Program-made: the position numbers and the translations under genes | Source of the DNA: Grifola frondosa | Taxonomy: Eukaryota; Basidiomycota; Agaricomycetes; Polyporales; Grifolaceae | Assembly: GCA_001683735.1 (NCBI GenBank) | Contig: LUGG01000020.1 | Span: 372,001 to 436,000, forward strand | Length of the DNA: 64,000 nucleotides | Reading direction: 5' to 3' | The notes under the pieces: model-generated | What the model saw: only the letters and a program-made list of their open reading frames with translations | Database searches by the model: none | What the model was told of the DNA's origin: nothing | Shown: positions 10,136 to 22,600 of the stretch, piece by piece | Layout: the number at the start of each line of letters is the position of its first letter | Numbering within the stretch: the stretch's first letter is position 1

Positions 10136-13100
10136 ATGGCACCCGGTTTTCTCTCAAAGTTCGTCAAGCATTCGTCTCTCAACGCCAACGCGGAACCCCG
10201 CTCCTCGCAGTCGTCTCCATCTCCGTCACCAACGAACAGAAACCCTTCTATCAGCATCAGCTCAGCATCTAGCCATGATCATCGCAAACCCAGCATAGCC
10301 GCCTCCAACGACAAGCAACTCCACCCGCCCGGCGGAGACGCAAGCTCGACGGACTCCCCCACTCCGAATGTCACTGTCGTCCCGCCTTCACCAAATATAA
10401 GCGAGAGTAGTTTTCCAGGCCCCGAAACAGCTTCCCCCGCTCCACCTCGTCCCCTATCTCCCCTTATTAACCTCAACGACAACGGAGATCCATCGCACAG
10501 ACGCCTCCAATCGCTCCCATCCGCCAGTCTCACTCTGTCATCTCCTGGCATGGACGACGACGGTCTCGCAACCCCCACTCCTGCTGGCCACACCACCTTT
10601 GCCAATCCGGACGTCAGCGCCCAGTCTCTATCACACTCTCGCTCTACCGGCCACCTGCGCGAGCAGGCCAAGAACGGCGCCAAACAGTCTGTCGTTCACC
10701 CGCGCTCCGCAACCGTGGCGGATAACCCGATGCAGAAGCACCATCATACACCGGAACTCCAACGTCCGCCATCCAACAAGTCCTCTCGCAGCAAGCTCAA
10801 CGTCAAGCTCCCCATCTCGATACTCCACATCAGTTACAGGCACGTCGAGACCGAGCTGCTTCCGCACCGCATCCCCCGCCCACTCCTCCCACTCAGAACG
10901 GCAACGTCGTTGTGTCCAACCTTGCTGAATCCCCCACCGGCATCGACCAGACAATATCCGATATCATTCCTACAACGCACTTTCTCACCGCGAGCGCTAC
11001 TGTCCCCAACGTACCTAGCTCAGGCCTACTCGTTCCCGACAACTCTGACGCGGCGTCGGTATACTCCGTCGGGAGCACAGGCAGCACATCGAAGAAGAAA
11101 CGGTCTTGGCGGCGGGGATCGAATGCGAACACAGCCGCGGTGCCGTCCCTTCCCGCATCCGCAGCTAAGTCACCGTCTCGCAAAGGTACGGCTGTCGGTG
11201 GGCTTGCATCTGCCCTCGCTGCATCAGGTTTGGCCATGGCGAACCCGGGCGTATCCATCACACCGGCCGAGCTGAGTCCCGCTGTTACGAATGCGAGCGC
11301 GGCATCCGCGGGCCGTCCGCGTGGGTCGCTCGACATGCCCAAGACACCGCCAGCCACACGTTCGCGCAGGACGTCTATCAGCCAATTCATGAGCGACTAC
11401 TCGGACCGCGATTCCTTTCACTCTGGACCGGAGGAGCAGTCGTCGTCATCGGATGACGACCTGGACCTGGAGGCGGACGACATACCCGTGACGGGCTTTG
11501 CGGTGGCAAGCAACAGACGCAACTTGGATTTCCATGAGCTATTCCCGACGATCCCAGAAGGCGACTATCTTATTGAAGGTGTGTATCTATCTATCTACTT
11601 ACGCATACATGGGTGTATGCTGACAATATCACGGGTGACGTACAGACTATGGGTGCGCACTGCAGCGCGAGATTCTTATCCAGGGCCGACTATACATCTC
11701 GGAGAACCACGTGTGCTTCCACGCCAACATCTTCGGCTGGATCACAGACGTGAGCCACGCCCGCTGTATCCTGCATTATGTACATGGTTCGACTCACATC
11801 GCCTCTAGCTCTCGATTCCAATGTACGACGTGACGGCGCTGGAGAAGCGCATGACGGCGTTCGTGATACCGAACGCGATTCTGATCACAACCACGACGGC
11901 CAAGTACACGTTTACCTCGTTCCTCTCACGCGATACCACGTTCGACGTGATCTACAATGTGTGGCGGCTTGCGCGCCCGGAGGGCTCGTCCGTCGGCTCA
12001 CTCGCACATAGCCCGCGCGAGTCGCTTGACACCAATGAGGCGATCGAGGAGGCCGCGGTGAACGGCGTCGGGATCGGCCTCATTGGGCCGGTGGGCAAGG
12101 TGATCAATGCGCGACGCACGCCGCTGAAGAATAAGGTCACACAGTGCGCGTGCGGGAAGACGGGGCAGCATTATCCGGAGATTGCGATGGAGAGCATTCT
12201 CCCTGGGACCCCTGAGAAGATATATAACTTGATGTTCACGAGCGGGTTCATCAAGGACTTCATGAGAGTCGACCAAAAACTTATGGGTGCGTGTATTTAC
12301 ATCAGCCCTCTGACGGAGGGTCACTATCTTTCGTGGTTGCTAATGTCGAGTACATTGTCTTGGTACGTAGACATCCAGATCTCAGACTGGACACCGACCC
12401 TAGAAAACCCGAAGCTGCTCGCCCGGAATATGACTTACATCAAGCCGCTCAACGGGAGCATTGGCCCTAAGCAGACCAAGTGCGAGTTGCACGACGAGAC
12501 CGTTTACTGCGACTTTGATGACTATGTGGTAATGGTCACAACCACGAGAACTCCGGACGTGCCGAGCGGCGGAGTGTTCTCTGTCAAGACGCGGACGTGC
12601 ATCATGTGGGCGAGCAGCGTGTCGACGAAGGTCATCGTGTCCACCCAGGTGGAATGGACCGGACGCAGTTTCATCAAGGGTGAGTAACGTCCGTGCTACC
12701 TCTAATCGTGTTAAATAATTAAATCCCCACACAGGTATTATCGAGAAGTCCGTAATCGACGGGCAGAAAACCTATCACGTCGATCTCGAAAAAGCCATGC
12801 GTGAATACATCCGCGAGCATCAGTCTGAATTTATGCCTGAGGGCGTGGACGTCGCAGCGGTCGAGGAGACGGCGGAGGCGCAGGTCGCAGAGTCGCCGAA
12901 GTTCCCTACTTTGGAGAGGCCACCAAGCGAGGACGAGGTGCGCAAGTCGCGCGAGTACGAGCGCAACCAGCGCAGCCTGCAATGGGCGTACGATACGTTC
13001 GAGGGCGCTTTCAAGGTCGCGCAGCAGTCGACAGAGGGCGCGCTGGAGCTCATCAGAGATGCGTGGGACCAATCGTCGTCCACGACCATCTTATACTTCG

Positions 13101-13387
13101 TCATCGTGTTTTTGGTCATCAGCAACGTTTGGACGCTGATGATCATGGGGAGTCGGGAGGAGGTCGGGCGGCACAAGGAGATGCGCAAGACGGAGGAGCG
13201 CGAGAAGTGGGTGCAGGGCGTTGTAACTGCGCTCTGGGAGGAGCTACTCGCGAGCAGAGGGACCGCGGGGGCGGGGGCGTGGCCTCCAATCGCGCGCGTT
13301 AGCGGTGACTGGAAGGAGGAGGTCAGTGATATTAATTCTACGTTAGATGCGCTCGAGCGAGGGTTCGCAGCATTCGGGAGAGCTTGA
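10136..13387 (+). CDS. GRAM and VASt domain sterol-transfer protein (LAM/Ltc family)
   Basis: Exons 10136-11578 (with a probable frameshift), 11646-11749, 11809-12286, 12371-12679 and 12735-13387, about 995 residues. The first ~460 residues are Ser/Pro-rich and disordered. A GRAM domain follows (NLDFHELFPTIPEGDYLIE, then LYISENHVCFHANIFGW). A VASt/ASTER domain spans about residues 635-810 (EIAMESILPGTPEKIYNLMF, DIQISDW, VEWTGRSFIKG). One membrane helix lies at about 895-915 (YFVIVFLVISNVWTLMI), with a short cytosolic tail. In yeast and animals such proteins sit in the ER at plasma-membrane contact sites and carry sterols. At 10873-10877 a CCCCC run marks a one-base frame change, and adding one C joins PPPTPPTQNGN to the upstream frame. 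An alternative is a 95-bp intron at 10802-10896. Confidence 0.9.
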
Positions 13388-13845
13388 AGGAGCTCGATTG
13401 ATCGACTACTGGTTCTGGTGCTAATTCTTGCTTTGCTGGCTTTCGTGCATGTATTATATCTTGCTGTTCTGTAGCTTGCAACGGACTCCATGGAATTTTA
13501 TATATTTGGGCTCCAAAGACACTGTATTATTGGTGAGCGATCTAGGATGACGACTTTGCTTGATCACAACGACTAGCTGAAACAATGGGAAGCAACACAA
13601 AAACAAGGAATAATCATGAATCGTTAATTACTTGGCAATGAGGGTGGAGGTAGATGATGGAAAACAATATACGACAGGTCCAAGCGCGAGAGGAGAACGG
13701 TCCAAACGAATGTGTCCTGGATGAGTCAATAATAGCTATAGATGAGATGCATGCATACGGATATAAGGAGACGAACGAAAAAAAGACTGCACGAAAGCCC
13801 TACATGACGCCGACCACCCGTCCGCGTTCGACCCTTCGACCATGA

Positions 13846-16800
13846 CTACCGCGGTGACTGGAAAATCGACAGGACCTTCTCCGCCCCTTCCTTGTATTTC
13901 TTCAATACCTTATTCTTTTGCTTTTCCTCATCCACTGACACCATCGAAGCTCCTTTGGAGGTCTCGACTCCCGCGCCATTCACGTCACCGTTCAACGACT
14001 GATCCGAGGATTCACTTGGGGACCCAACAGATATAGCCGACTCCTTCGACTTGAGAGAAGGAGAATTAGGCAACGCAGACCCGCCAGACAGCGAAGGTGT
14101 CAACAAGGCGCTCGACATTGATGCCGCGGAGAGCGTGGCTGAAGCGGAGTGACTGAGGGATTTCGCTGTCGTACTCGACCGCGAGGACGGTGGCGGAGTC
14201 TTGTGGCGGAGGAACTGCTTGGGACTCTTGCGGAAATTCAAACCCGGAGTTCGACCACGCCGCTGCTTCTCCGCTGGCGTAGGGGACTCGGATTGCTCCG
14301 ACCCAAGAAGATCTGACTCGGTGGACATTGTGGAGAAAGAACGAGGTGCTGATCGGCGGGGCGTCGATTTCCGGAAAACAACCAACTTGTATCTGTCCAC
14401 AACACCGCGCGCAAAGAGACTCGTTCCCTTTGTCCCATTCCGCTCTTCGACGACACCAGCTTCCACGAAATCCCACTCATCATCCTCGCGCTCGCGCTCG
14501 GCAGCAGCCTCTTCGTCGACTACGTCCGACAAATCGCGATCCAGAGCAGGGATACCGGACTTCTCTCTGCGTCCACGACCTTGCCGTCCAGGTACTGGCC
14601 GAGGTTTTGCGACAGCTTTGACAAGCGGCTTGGCTTCTTCTGCAGCAGGCACCGTGCTGGGCTCTGCTGCCGGTGCTGCAGTGGCTTCAGAGACCGTTGG
14701 CACCTCGTGACTTGTCCGAGGAGTAACCTCCAGCTCCTTGACAGCTTCCGGCGATTCCTCAGGATAGGCCTCAATTTGTTCTGGCTGTTCAGGTAACACA
14801 GCGAGTCGTGCCTCGGGTGTCTTCGGTCCTGAGACCTCTTCCGGCACTACGACCTCTTCGGCCACATCGACAGTGGAGACATCCTCAGACGCGTCCTCCG
14901 TCAGCAGGGTATCGAGGCTTGGTCCGGTCAAGGACCCTTCTTCCTCTTCCTCGTCTATTTCATCATCTCCTTCCTCATCCCCATCATCCTCACCTTCACC
15001 ATCCATAATAACAGAGTGCCTTCCCTTGAATGAATAGCCGTCAAACACGTCCACCGATTCCACCTCGACCTGGTGCACGGATGGACTACGAGACTGCGAT
15101 GGTGTCGCCACCGAGTCTTCGCCATCCGTCCGTTCAGCGTCGGTCTGACGATCTTGGTCGGTGTCGGTGTTTTCGTTTTCATTCTCGTCATTGATTACAG
15201 GCACCATGTCAAGGAAGGTATCGTCAAAGTTCTGGGTATCACTTGCGTTGGACGGGTCGATAGGGGGAATATACGGGGCTGTAGACTTTGTGTCAGTTGA
15301 AAGCATGATCCAGAAGTGTGGTTAGACTGACGTATGTAACGCTTATAATACACATGGGACCAATCTCTGCATGCGAATTGCAGAAGTGAGAAGCAGAGAA
15401 GGCTTTCAGAAAAGGACTACGCACATCATCGAGAAATAGGGATGCTTCTTAATCCGAGGTTCTTTCATTCTGAGTGCAGGATTGCGTTGAAGTAGCTAGA
15501 TTTCGGAAATCAGGAAGAGAACATGTCGTCATTGAGAAAACACTCACCCCACGAATCAAACTTTTAGTATCCTGATCCATCGTCCTGTCCTCCGGGAATT
15601 GTAGCTCATCCTGAAGAACGCGATAATACATGTCTGAGTGATTGTTGGCCCAAAACGGAGTCTGCAAGTTGACGTTAGCACTCTTTCTGCAAGATATGGC
15701 GAGTTCACTAACGATTCCCGTGAGCATCTCATACAGCATTGTCCCGAAGCTCCACCAGTCGACCTCGTAGCTATACGGCAGACCCTGTATGACTTCAGGT
15801 GCGAGATACTCTGCAGTGCCGCAGAAGGTGCTGGTGGTGTCCACCGGTCCTGACGTTGTCCATCCATTCGGCAAGTCCTGGTTTTTCTCGCCCTTCATCC
15901 AGTGAGGAGTTGTGGGGGTGGGCGAGCCATCCAAAAACTCGCCCTTGAAACCAGATGGCGATGGTGGAGCGGTGATCGCCGACGTCCGGCGCGGGAACTC
16001 TTTTGAGAGACCGAAGTCGGTCAGCACTATATGGCCATCGGCGCCAATGAGGATATTCTCGGGCTTCAAATCCCTGTAGATCACGCCGGCCGCATGGAGA
16101 CCTTCGACGCCCTCGACAATCTCAGCCGCGTAGAATCTTGCCCGATCGCGACCTAAGCGGCCCCATCGCGCAAGCTGTGTCGCAAGATCACCGCCGGGAT
16201 GGAAATCCTGCAGGCAGGAGCACGGTAAGTAGCAGCCTGGCGGAAGAACGATCGAAACCTACCATGACCAAGAACAAGTTTTCCTTGTCATGAAAACTGA
16301 ACCACAATTTCACGACGAACGGGTCCGAATTTTCCGCCGCCATCCTCTTCAGCACTGCCTGCTCAGTGAGGGTGTGCTGCAGTTCCTGGTGCGCGAGCAC
16401 ATGCCGCTTTGTGATCGCCTTCAGCGCGAACACGTCCGACGTCGGCTTATGCCGCACCAGCAGGACCTTGCCTGCACAACCCTTCCCGAGTACGCGCATC
16501 ATCTCGAAGTCGTCAATCACCACCTTGCGACGCGACTTTTTCTTCTCGCTACCAGGCTCCGTCGATTTCGAGCGCTTCTTGCGCGGGCGCGGCGGCCGGT
16601 GGTCGAAATCGACGAGTCGTCGCCGGTCTGCGAGGTTTGCGAGGTCTGCGAGGACGTGCCTTCCCGGTGTGAGGTCGTGGAAGAGAAAATCCGCGAGGCG
16701 CGCGCCATGGGATCTGCAGACTGGGATCGCGGTATGCGTTGCGAGTGAGCTGAGTGCGCTTCGGGGACTGGCGTCGAGCCACCATTCATTTCTTCATCAT

Positions 16801-18307
16801 GTGCCACACCGTTGGGAACAAGCACGCTCGTGTCTATTGGTGCGGGACCCTTCGAATCTTCGCCTGACGCGGCAGAAGCTGGCTTTGGGGACTTGGGCGT
16901 GGGGGCTCGATCCTGTTCATCATCATCGCCATCTTCCACAGTATCCTCGGCCACATCCGTATCCTCCTCTCCTTGGGCCACTTTCTTGATGACTTCATCC
17001 ACCGCAGCGTCAACAGTAAGCTTAACCTCCGCAGCGGGATGCTCTTCAGCAGGCGAGGGCATAGGCGCTGATGTCATGCCGTTACTGGGTACCTTCTCAG
17101 CGTTGCCGTTCAAGACGACCTGGCTGATCGACCTGTGGACGTCCGCATTGTTGCTCGGGCTCACGTGCGCCGCGAGGTCCGATCGCACACGCTTGACGGC
17201 ACGTTCCACACGCACGCTCTGCAGGTCGTCTGTGCGTACCCTGACGAACCGTTTCCACACGCGCGCCTGGCGGATCGTGCTGTCGTTCGCAACCGTCGTC
17301 AGGTATGCCGCGAGGCCGGTGATTGTGCTGTTCGACGTCGGGAGCGCGGACGCCTCCACATCGTCGCCGATATCCGCGAAAGGGTCGCTGATCTCGCGTG
17401 ACGGCGAGGCCACTGGCGTGGCGAAGGAGGAGCTGGGCGAGATATGGGTGGGGATGCCGTTGGACGCCTGGCGGTTGGATGCCTGTCGCATGGTGGACTT
17501 GTTGCTCGACGGGGATGCGAGGCGGGAGAGAGTATTGAGGAAGACCGACTTGCGTTTCGGTGGCGAAGGGAGCTTGGAGGTGTCAATGGGGAGAGTGGGG
17601 AGCCTGAGTCCCGGGAAAGAATCGCGGAGCTTGCCATGTAGCTCGACAATTTCAAGGGCTGTCCGGGTAAGAGTCAAATTATGTGTCGGGGCTGCAGAGA
17701 GAGTGGAATGCATGGTCAGCGCGTTGACGTTTGACGTAACGGAAGAATGCTAGTTGGAAAAGGTCCGGTAATCAGAGTACCAATCCTTAGTCAACTGCAG
17801 GAAGAAAACGCGCAAAGAACGCCGGAGTGTGGGGAAAAGAGTAAGAGAGGACTCACTCCGGATGTAAAGGCTGTACGAGCTTGCATCGTGAGGCGTCTCA
17901 GCAACACTGACAGTCCACGGACCATCCTGACCATCTACACGAAAGGGTATTCTCCGAGACAACATAGGCTGTGATGTAGCGGAGTTCTTCATCGTAGAAG
18001 AAGCTGTAGAGGTGGGTTTATTAGGGTGGAGTTGAGGTGAAGGATCCGGCTCAAAGAAAGATCCGTCCGTGACACTAGAATGCTCTCTGTGGTGATTGTC
18101 TTGGACGCTGTGTCTAGCTACAAGATCGACGCTCCTTCTAGTGAACGAGTGGTGTGATTTGATATCTACGGCAGAGGTGGCGGGCTGAACTGGTCGGGCG
18201 ACGTCGTCTTTGCGAATACCGCCAAGTCGGAGAGTGGTGCTGAACTTGACTCGGGGAGAATCAGAGGACGATTGCTGCGGAGCGGCAGAGCGAAGAACGC
18301 TGAGCAT
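13846..18307 (-). CDS. AGC-family serine/threonine kinase with N-terminal PX-like region and long tail
   Basis: Seven exons: 17857-18307, 16263-17691, 15713-16207, 15548-15661, 15425-15495, 15332-15366 and 13846-15278, about 1340 residues. An N-terminal PX-like region is split by a low-complexity insert (WTVSVAETPHDASSYSLYIR, then TLTRTALEIVELHGKLRDSF, later VWKRFVRVRTDDLQSVRVE). The kinase domain starts near residue 540: glycine loop GKGCAGKV, catalytic lysine in FALKAITK, catalytic loop YRDLKPEN, DFG in LTDFGLSKEF and TFCGTAEYLAPEV. About 50 residues rich in Ser, Pro and Thr are inserted between DFG and the TFCGT motif. The C-terminal ~475 residues are acidic and disordered and end KKYKEGAEKVLSIFQSPR. 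A one-base frame break at an AAA run (16606-16608) precedes the kinase domain. It is an AGC kinase related to the YPK/SGK/SCK group, and the exact orthologue is unclear. Confidence 0.88.
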
Positions 18308-20875
18308 ACCAAAGAGAGAGCGTGTGTGTGTCCCCGATCGAGCTAAGCGACGGCGGCGACGAGGGCCAAAGTGCGCGAAGGAGTTGAAACGACAACTTCA
18401 CGCAAAGGGCGAGAGGGTTGAAAAGTCCAGTCCAGAAGAAGAAATTAGGCGGGGCGGATGTTGCGTGGGCTTGAGGCGTGCAAGCCACGAGTTGGAATGC
18501 TACTGTAGACTGCCTCGAGGCAGGAGCAGGAGTCTGTCAGACAACGTCCGCGAACGCTTGTGGTCGTTGAGAATGATGAGGACGGGCGAGCGAGTGTCGG
18601 TACGATTAAGATATATGTTTCAGTCGAGCGAAAGGTGAAAACGGAAGTGCAATGAGGTGCAATGTTGGTAGTAGCTGAAAGATCTGGCCTGTTCCGGCGT
18701 CTCCGCAAAAACTACTTTTTTGCACTGAACAAATCTCATCTGCCTCCGAATACTTATTTCTCTTCCGCGCTTTCCCATCTCCCCCGCGTTTCATTTATCC
18801 ATCACTCGCCTCCGCTCATCCGCCACCCAGCCCAGTCCTGCAACCCGACCGCCATGGACCACCATGGAACGGCTGGACGAACGGCACGAGACTCAAACCT
18901 GCACCATTCTTATACTTATCTTTTCACAAGTTCTCCCATGGAAACAAGAACCCGGATGATGCCCACAGACCTTCAGACTAGAACACGCAAAGTTATTTCA
19001 TTGCACCGGCCAGATCAAGCAGTGTTTGTGTCAAGTCTTCTCGATGACACGTCAGGTACCGTATCGCAGTTCGCACCCTTGATACGTGAGGCGATGACAG
19101 AGATGATACCCTTCCAACTCACGCGGAGTGAACGCGCACACGAAGGTGAACGTTCGTCCATACCAATCCTGACACTATCTTTGATCGCTCGTGACGTCGA
19201 TACGGAAGACGATGCAGCGCGGCCTCCAAAATGCACGGATGGCCGTTGGAGGCCATCGGTAATTGCTGCGCAGGACGTAAAAGTTTGAATCATAACGGTC
19301 CGACCGGTTTTGCATCATGCTGTTCTCAAGAACGGGAGAATCCCGGCCTGCGAATATTGCAGAGTCACGAGACAATATGCATATAGAAAAGTTATTGTTA
19401 CGAACATCGATGTATTTCCACGACGTAGCTTTTGGGCTGTGTCAGGCACACACTGAACCAAATCAATTTCGGGACACGGCTTTCCAATGCCAAGAGAGCG
19501 GCTGCTGAAGAGCTGCTGGCCAGAGGGATCAGTACCACTTGATTGGAACAGTGTCCGGACCCGCTGGAGATTGTTCGTCTGTTAAGAATGACTCTGATTT
19601 AGAGGGATCCTAACAAGTCAACGAGGGACACACCCTCAAAAACCTGAATTCGTTCTAGCTGAAAGATGCTTATAGTGTCTATAGACAACGACTGCAATAG
19701 TTCACGAGTATTACGACCTTGCATGATATGATACAGCTTTGGAGATGATAAGCCAAGCTACGGCGTCCTCGCTTTAGATTTCGACACATAGGTCTGACCG
19801 TAACTGTTGTGTTCATCAGGAAGAACTGATGTCAGATGGGCCACGCCGCCGCGGCAATTGAGTAGAACAGATAGGCCGAGCACTGCGACAAAGGCTGAAC
19901 AAGTTCGACGTTTGATCAACTGTTGTCCCGAAACAAGTCCAATCTAGGGCGTGTCGGCGGAAGCGGCAAGCAGACTCCTGTCGGTGCGGCAACAAGGCGC
20001 AAACAGCATCGGTCTATTCCGAACCAATGGATGAAACACACCCCTTCATCGTAGAGCCTATCCAAAGCCTATTGAAGCTCATACCGACCGCCAGTATGCA
20101 CCTCTCCGGAAGTGGAACGAGCAGCTTCTACACTGTTTTGGTAATTAACATCCTGTTCGCGTCCTTGTCCGAGTAAGCCAATTCTCCAGGCTCCAAGACG
20201 ACCAGCTTTCACTGCATTGGATAAAGGGATAATGATAGCATGCTGGCAAGTCGAAAGGTGAAACAACGATGTCGGCAGCTGCAGCTGCAGTATCGTGACC
20301 GGCAAATCGTGACAGAACGTGATCCATCATCACTCGCCCCAGTCACACTCCGAGAGCCTGGCGCCTAGCTATAGGTTCCCGGCTTGGCCATCGATTTCTT
20401 GTTCATCAATTAATTGCTGTCATTTGTTGCGCGGAAGTTCAGTCCATTGGCCATGTCATTCAGAATTTTCGTCACTGTCGCTGCATATCTTCGCGGAGAA
20501 TGTCGCTATTTCCACGCGGTACCGCTGATGAGTTTCAAATGCTATGACTATAACTATGACTCTGAGACGCTGTGTCGGACGTCCTGATATTAAGGACAGT
20601 GTCAAGCAGATGGCATCCACCATATCTCTGCAGAACGATTCCACGCACCATGTCGCTCGTCTTGTACCGGGGATGCTTACATCAGCAAAAACTCCCGAGA
20701 CTGACCGTACCATACATGAGCGTGCACCGGCCCCAATCCGGTGCACTAAATATATTTTCTACCTGTGCAGGCAATGCACACTTGATGCTTGGCAAGAGTT
20801 GCCAGACAGTGCCAGGCCGTGCACCATGTGCCCGGAGGTGTGCAACCGAAGGCCGGCCTGTCCAAGTCGTCACGT
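18308..20875. other. Gene-poor region
   Basis: About 2.6 kb upstream of the kinase gene. The first 300 bp should be its promoter. An open frame on + from 18854 (MDHHGTAGRT) to 19288 encodes 145 residues without any recognised motif. I do not regard it as supported, but a start ATG after a pyrimidine-rich leader (18770-18850) keeps it possible. From 19300 to 20875 I see no coding pattern on either strand. Confidence 0.35.
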
Positions 20876-20940
20876 TCGTCTGATAAGATAGGGCCAGGCA
20901 CCCATACATATCGGGCCAGGCCTGCTATCCTATCAGACGA
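20876..20940. repeat. Inverted repeat, 16-bp arms
   Basis: The left arm at 20876-20891 (TCGTCTGATAAGATAG) and the right arm at 20925-20940 are reverse complements except for one base, with a 33-bp spacer. The surrounding 20780-20990 segment is rich in GGCCAGGC-like words. A similar GGCCAG-rich stretch recurs at about 23860-23960. This may be part of a degenerate miniature element or simply a strong hairpin. Confidence 0.5.
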
Positions 20941-21030
20941 CTCGGTGCCTATCTGGCATTCCCTTGCCCGGCGTTATCGGATATTAGCCCGGTCTTCCAA
21001 TATATTGCTTGCTTCAACAATATATTTTAT

Positions 21031-22600
21031 TCATGTTCGCAAGTTACAAACTAAAATGAGCAATGTATGATACCGCCGCCTCCCTCTGCCCGTCCAAATT
21101 GCCTGTGCACGACCATTCCCGCGCTCGCTCACTACGTGTGCTGCATACCGTTCCAGCCATGCCCGCCAGTCCACCGCCGCCTTTTCAGGGTCGGTCCCAT
21201 CTGGCTCCGATGTCAGCACGAGCACGCCCGCGATGAACGCGTCCAATTGCGGTGCGTCGGACACCATGGAGGGCTTGAAGAACGTGAGCCGGCGGAACAT
21301 GCCGTGGAAGTCGAGGGCATGCTCCGCCATCAAGGAGCAGGCACACAAGGCGCGCCTCGTCATTAGGTGTTCCAGACGGCGGACTGCCAGGCACTATATC
21401 ACGGAAGGAAATAGCGATTCAGGTATGCTGCATACCAGAGGGACGGGACGTACTTTGTGCATGAGGCGGCTGTACTCAACCGCGCAGGTCTCTACTGTTG
21501 CGGTTTCCGTATCCTGTTTGACGAGGTCCAGGCCGCTGTTGCACCAGGCAGCCAGCTTCTCTGGGGAGACATCGTCTGCCCACCCGCGCGAGACTGCCTT
21601 GCCTCCCAGCTCGGCTTCGGCTCCCATGAAGGGTGCGAGGGCATTGAGGAGTGCCCAGAGGGCATAAATGCTGAAAGGGAGTAATTGTCAGTGGTCACGG
21701 CGAAAACTGCATGGGAGACGGCTCACATCATGGATGGCTGGTCCTATGGAATAAAGTAGTGAGGCGGTTCAGATGAAGGAATATATGCGCATACTTTGTA
21801 CAAATACCACCGTCGGCGGGCGGCACGCCGGACAGGCAGTCGTCCTTCCAGGACAGCCAAGACGGGAGCGACGGTGTGATACTGTCGGTCGCATCAACTG
21901 CAATGCCCCCACTGAGCCTTACAACCAGGGCAAACCAAAATAAATCAAACTCACACGTCTGCTGAATAAACTGGAAGAAAATGCGCTCCACCTTTGCCCT
22001 GTACTCCTGCGGCACCTCGTTCCCATGCGACGTACTTCCCTCCGTGGATGGCGACGTGCGGCTCATGCGGCGTTGCTTGCCCGCCGCCCAGTCCGCGTGC
22101 AATCCCATTATTCCTACTGGCACCCGCCACCCTATCCATCGCCGCCTTCTCCTCCACTCCATCGCCCGCGCCCGCCGACGCGTAATATTGCCCGGGCGAG
22201 TACTCGCCGTTGTCGTCATCCGAGTCACGACCAAAGTTGTACTCGTCGTTGAACTCGGGCGAGGACGCGCGTGGGCTGTGCAGCCCGGACGTCGACGGGC
22301 GTGACGCAAGGCCCTCGTATACGCTTGGCAGGATGTCACCTGCAGCACCCGGCGCGAACGCAAACGGCTTCGCGCCCCTCGGGCACATGCAGAGCCTCAC
22401 GTATCGCTGAATGGTGGGGTGAAGAAGGAGCGCGCGTGTGGATGGAATATGAAAGGGAGCGCGAGTTCGTCGAGGGCAGGGAGCATCGTTGGCGGGCGGA
22501 AGCAGATGTGCACGTTGAATGGGCGCGTGTACGGCGCATGCCGGAATGCAAACGTGAATCCATTCACGAACGTACGGTGGGTGACAGCCCCCTGGCGTTC
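21031..22600 (-). CDS. Uncharacterised multi-exon gene
   Basis: On the minus strand coherent protein sequence is spread over several exons. In reading order there is a piece at about 22420-22590 (FVNGFTFAFRHAPYTRPFN and FRPPTMLPALDELALPF), then Ser/Gly-rich sequence at 22080-22400, then EVPQEYRAKVERIFFQFIQQ near 21970. These are followed by LPSWLSWKDDCLSGVPPADG at about 21850, YALWALLNALAPFM and WCNSGLDLVKQDTETATVE (21470-21670), and a final exon at 21031 to about 21400 with FHGMFRRLTFFKPSMVSDA and VDWRAWLERYAAHVVSERG. A canonical intron separates the last two exons (donor GTACGT near 21452, acceptor GATATAG near 21395). A frame change is needed around 22060-22130. I recognise no domain. The last exons look globular and helical. 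Start and exact exon borders at the 5' end are uncertain. Confidence 0.5.

Noticed and set aside
10802..10896. Intron in the Ser/Pro-rich part of the GRAM-VASt gene
   Set aside because: It keeps phase but lacks a good branch site and is longer than neighbouring introns. A one-base loss in CCCCC at 10873-10877 explains the frame change more simply.
18854..19288. 145-codon + strand open frame
   Set aside because: No motif, no splice support and biased composition. Kept only as a remark in the gap entry.
21950..22000. YRAKVERIFFQF as a MedA/DUF7082 regulator signature
   Set aside because: Only a dozen residues resemble it. The following exons do not match that family.
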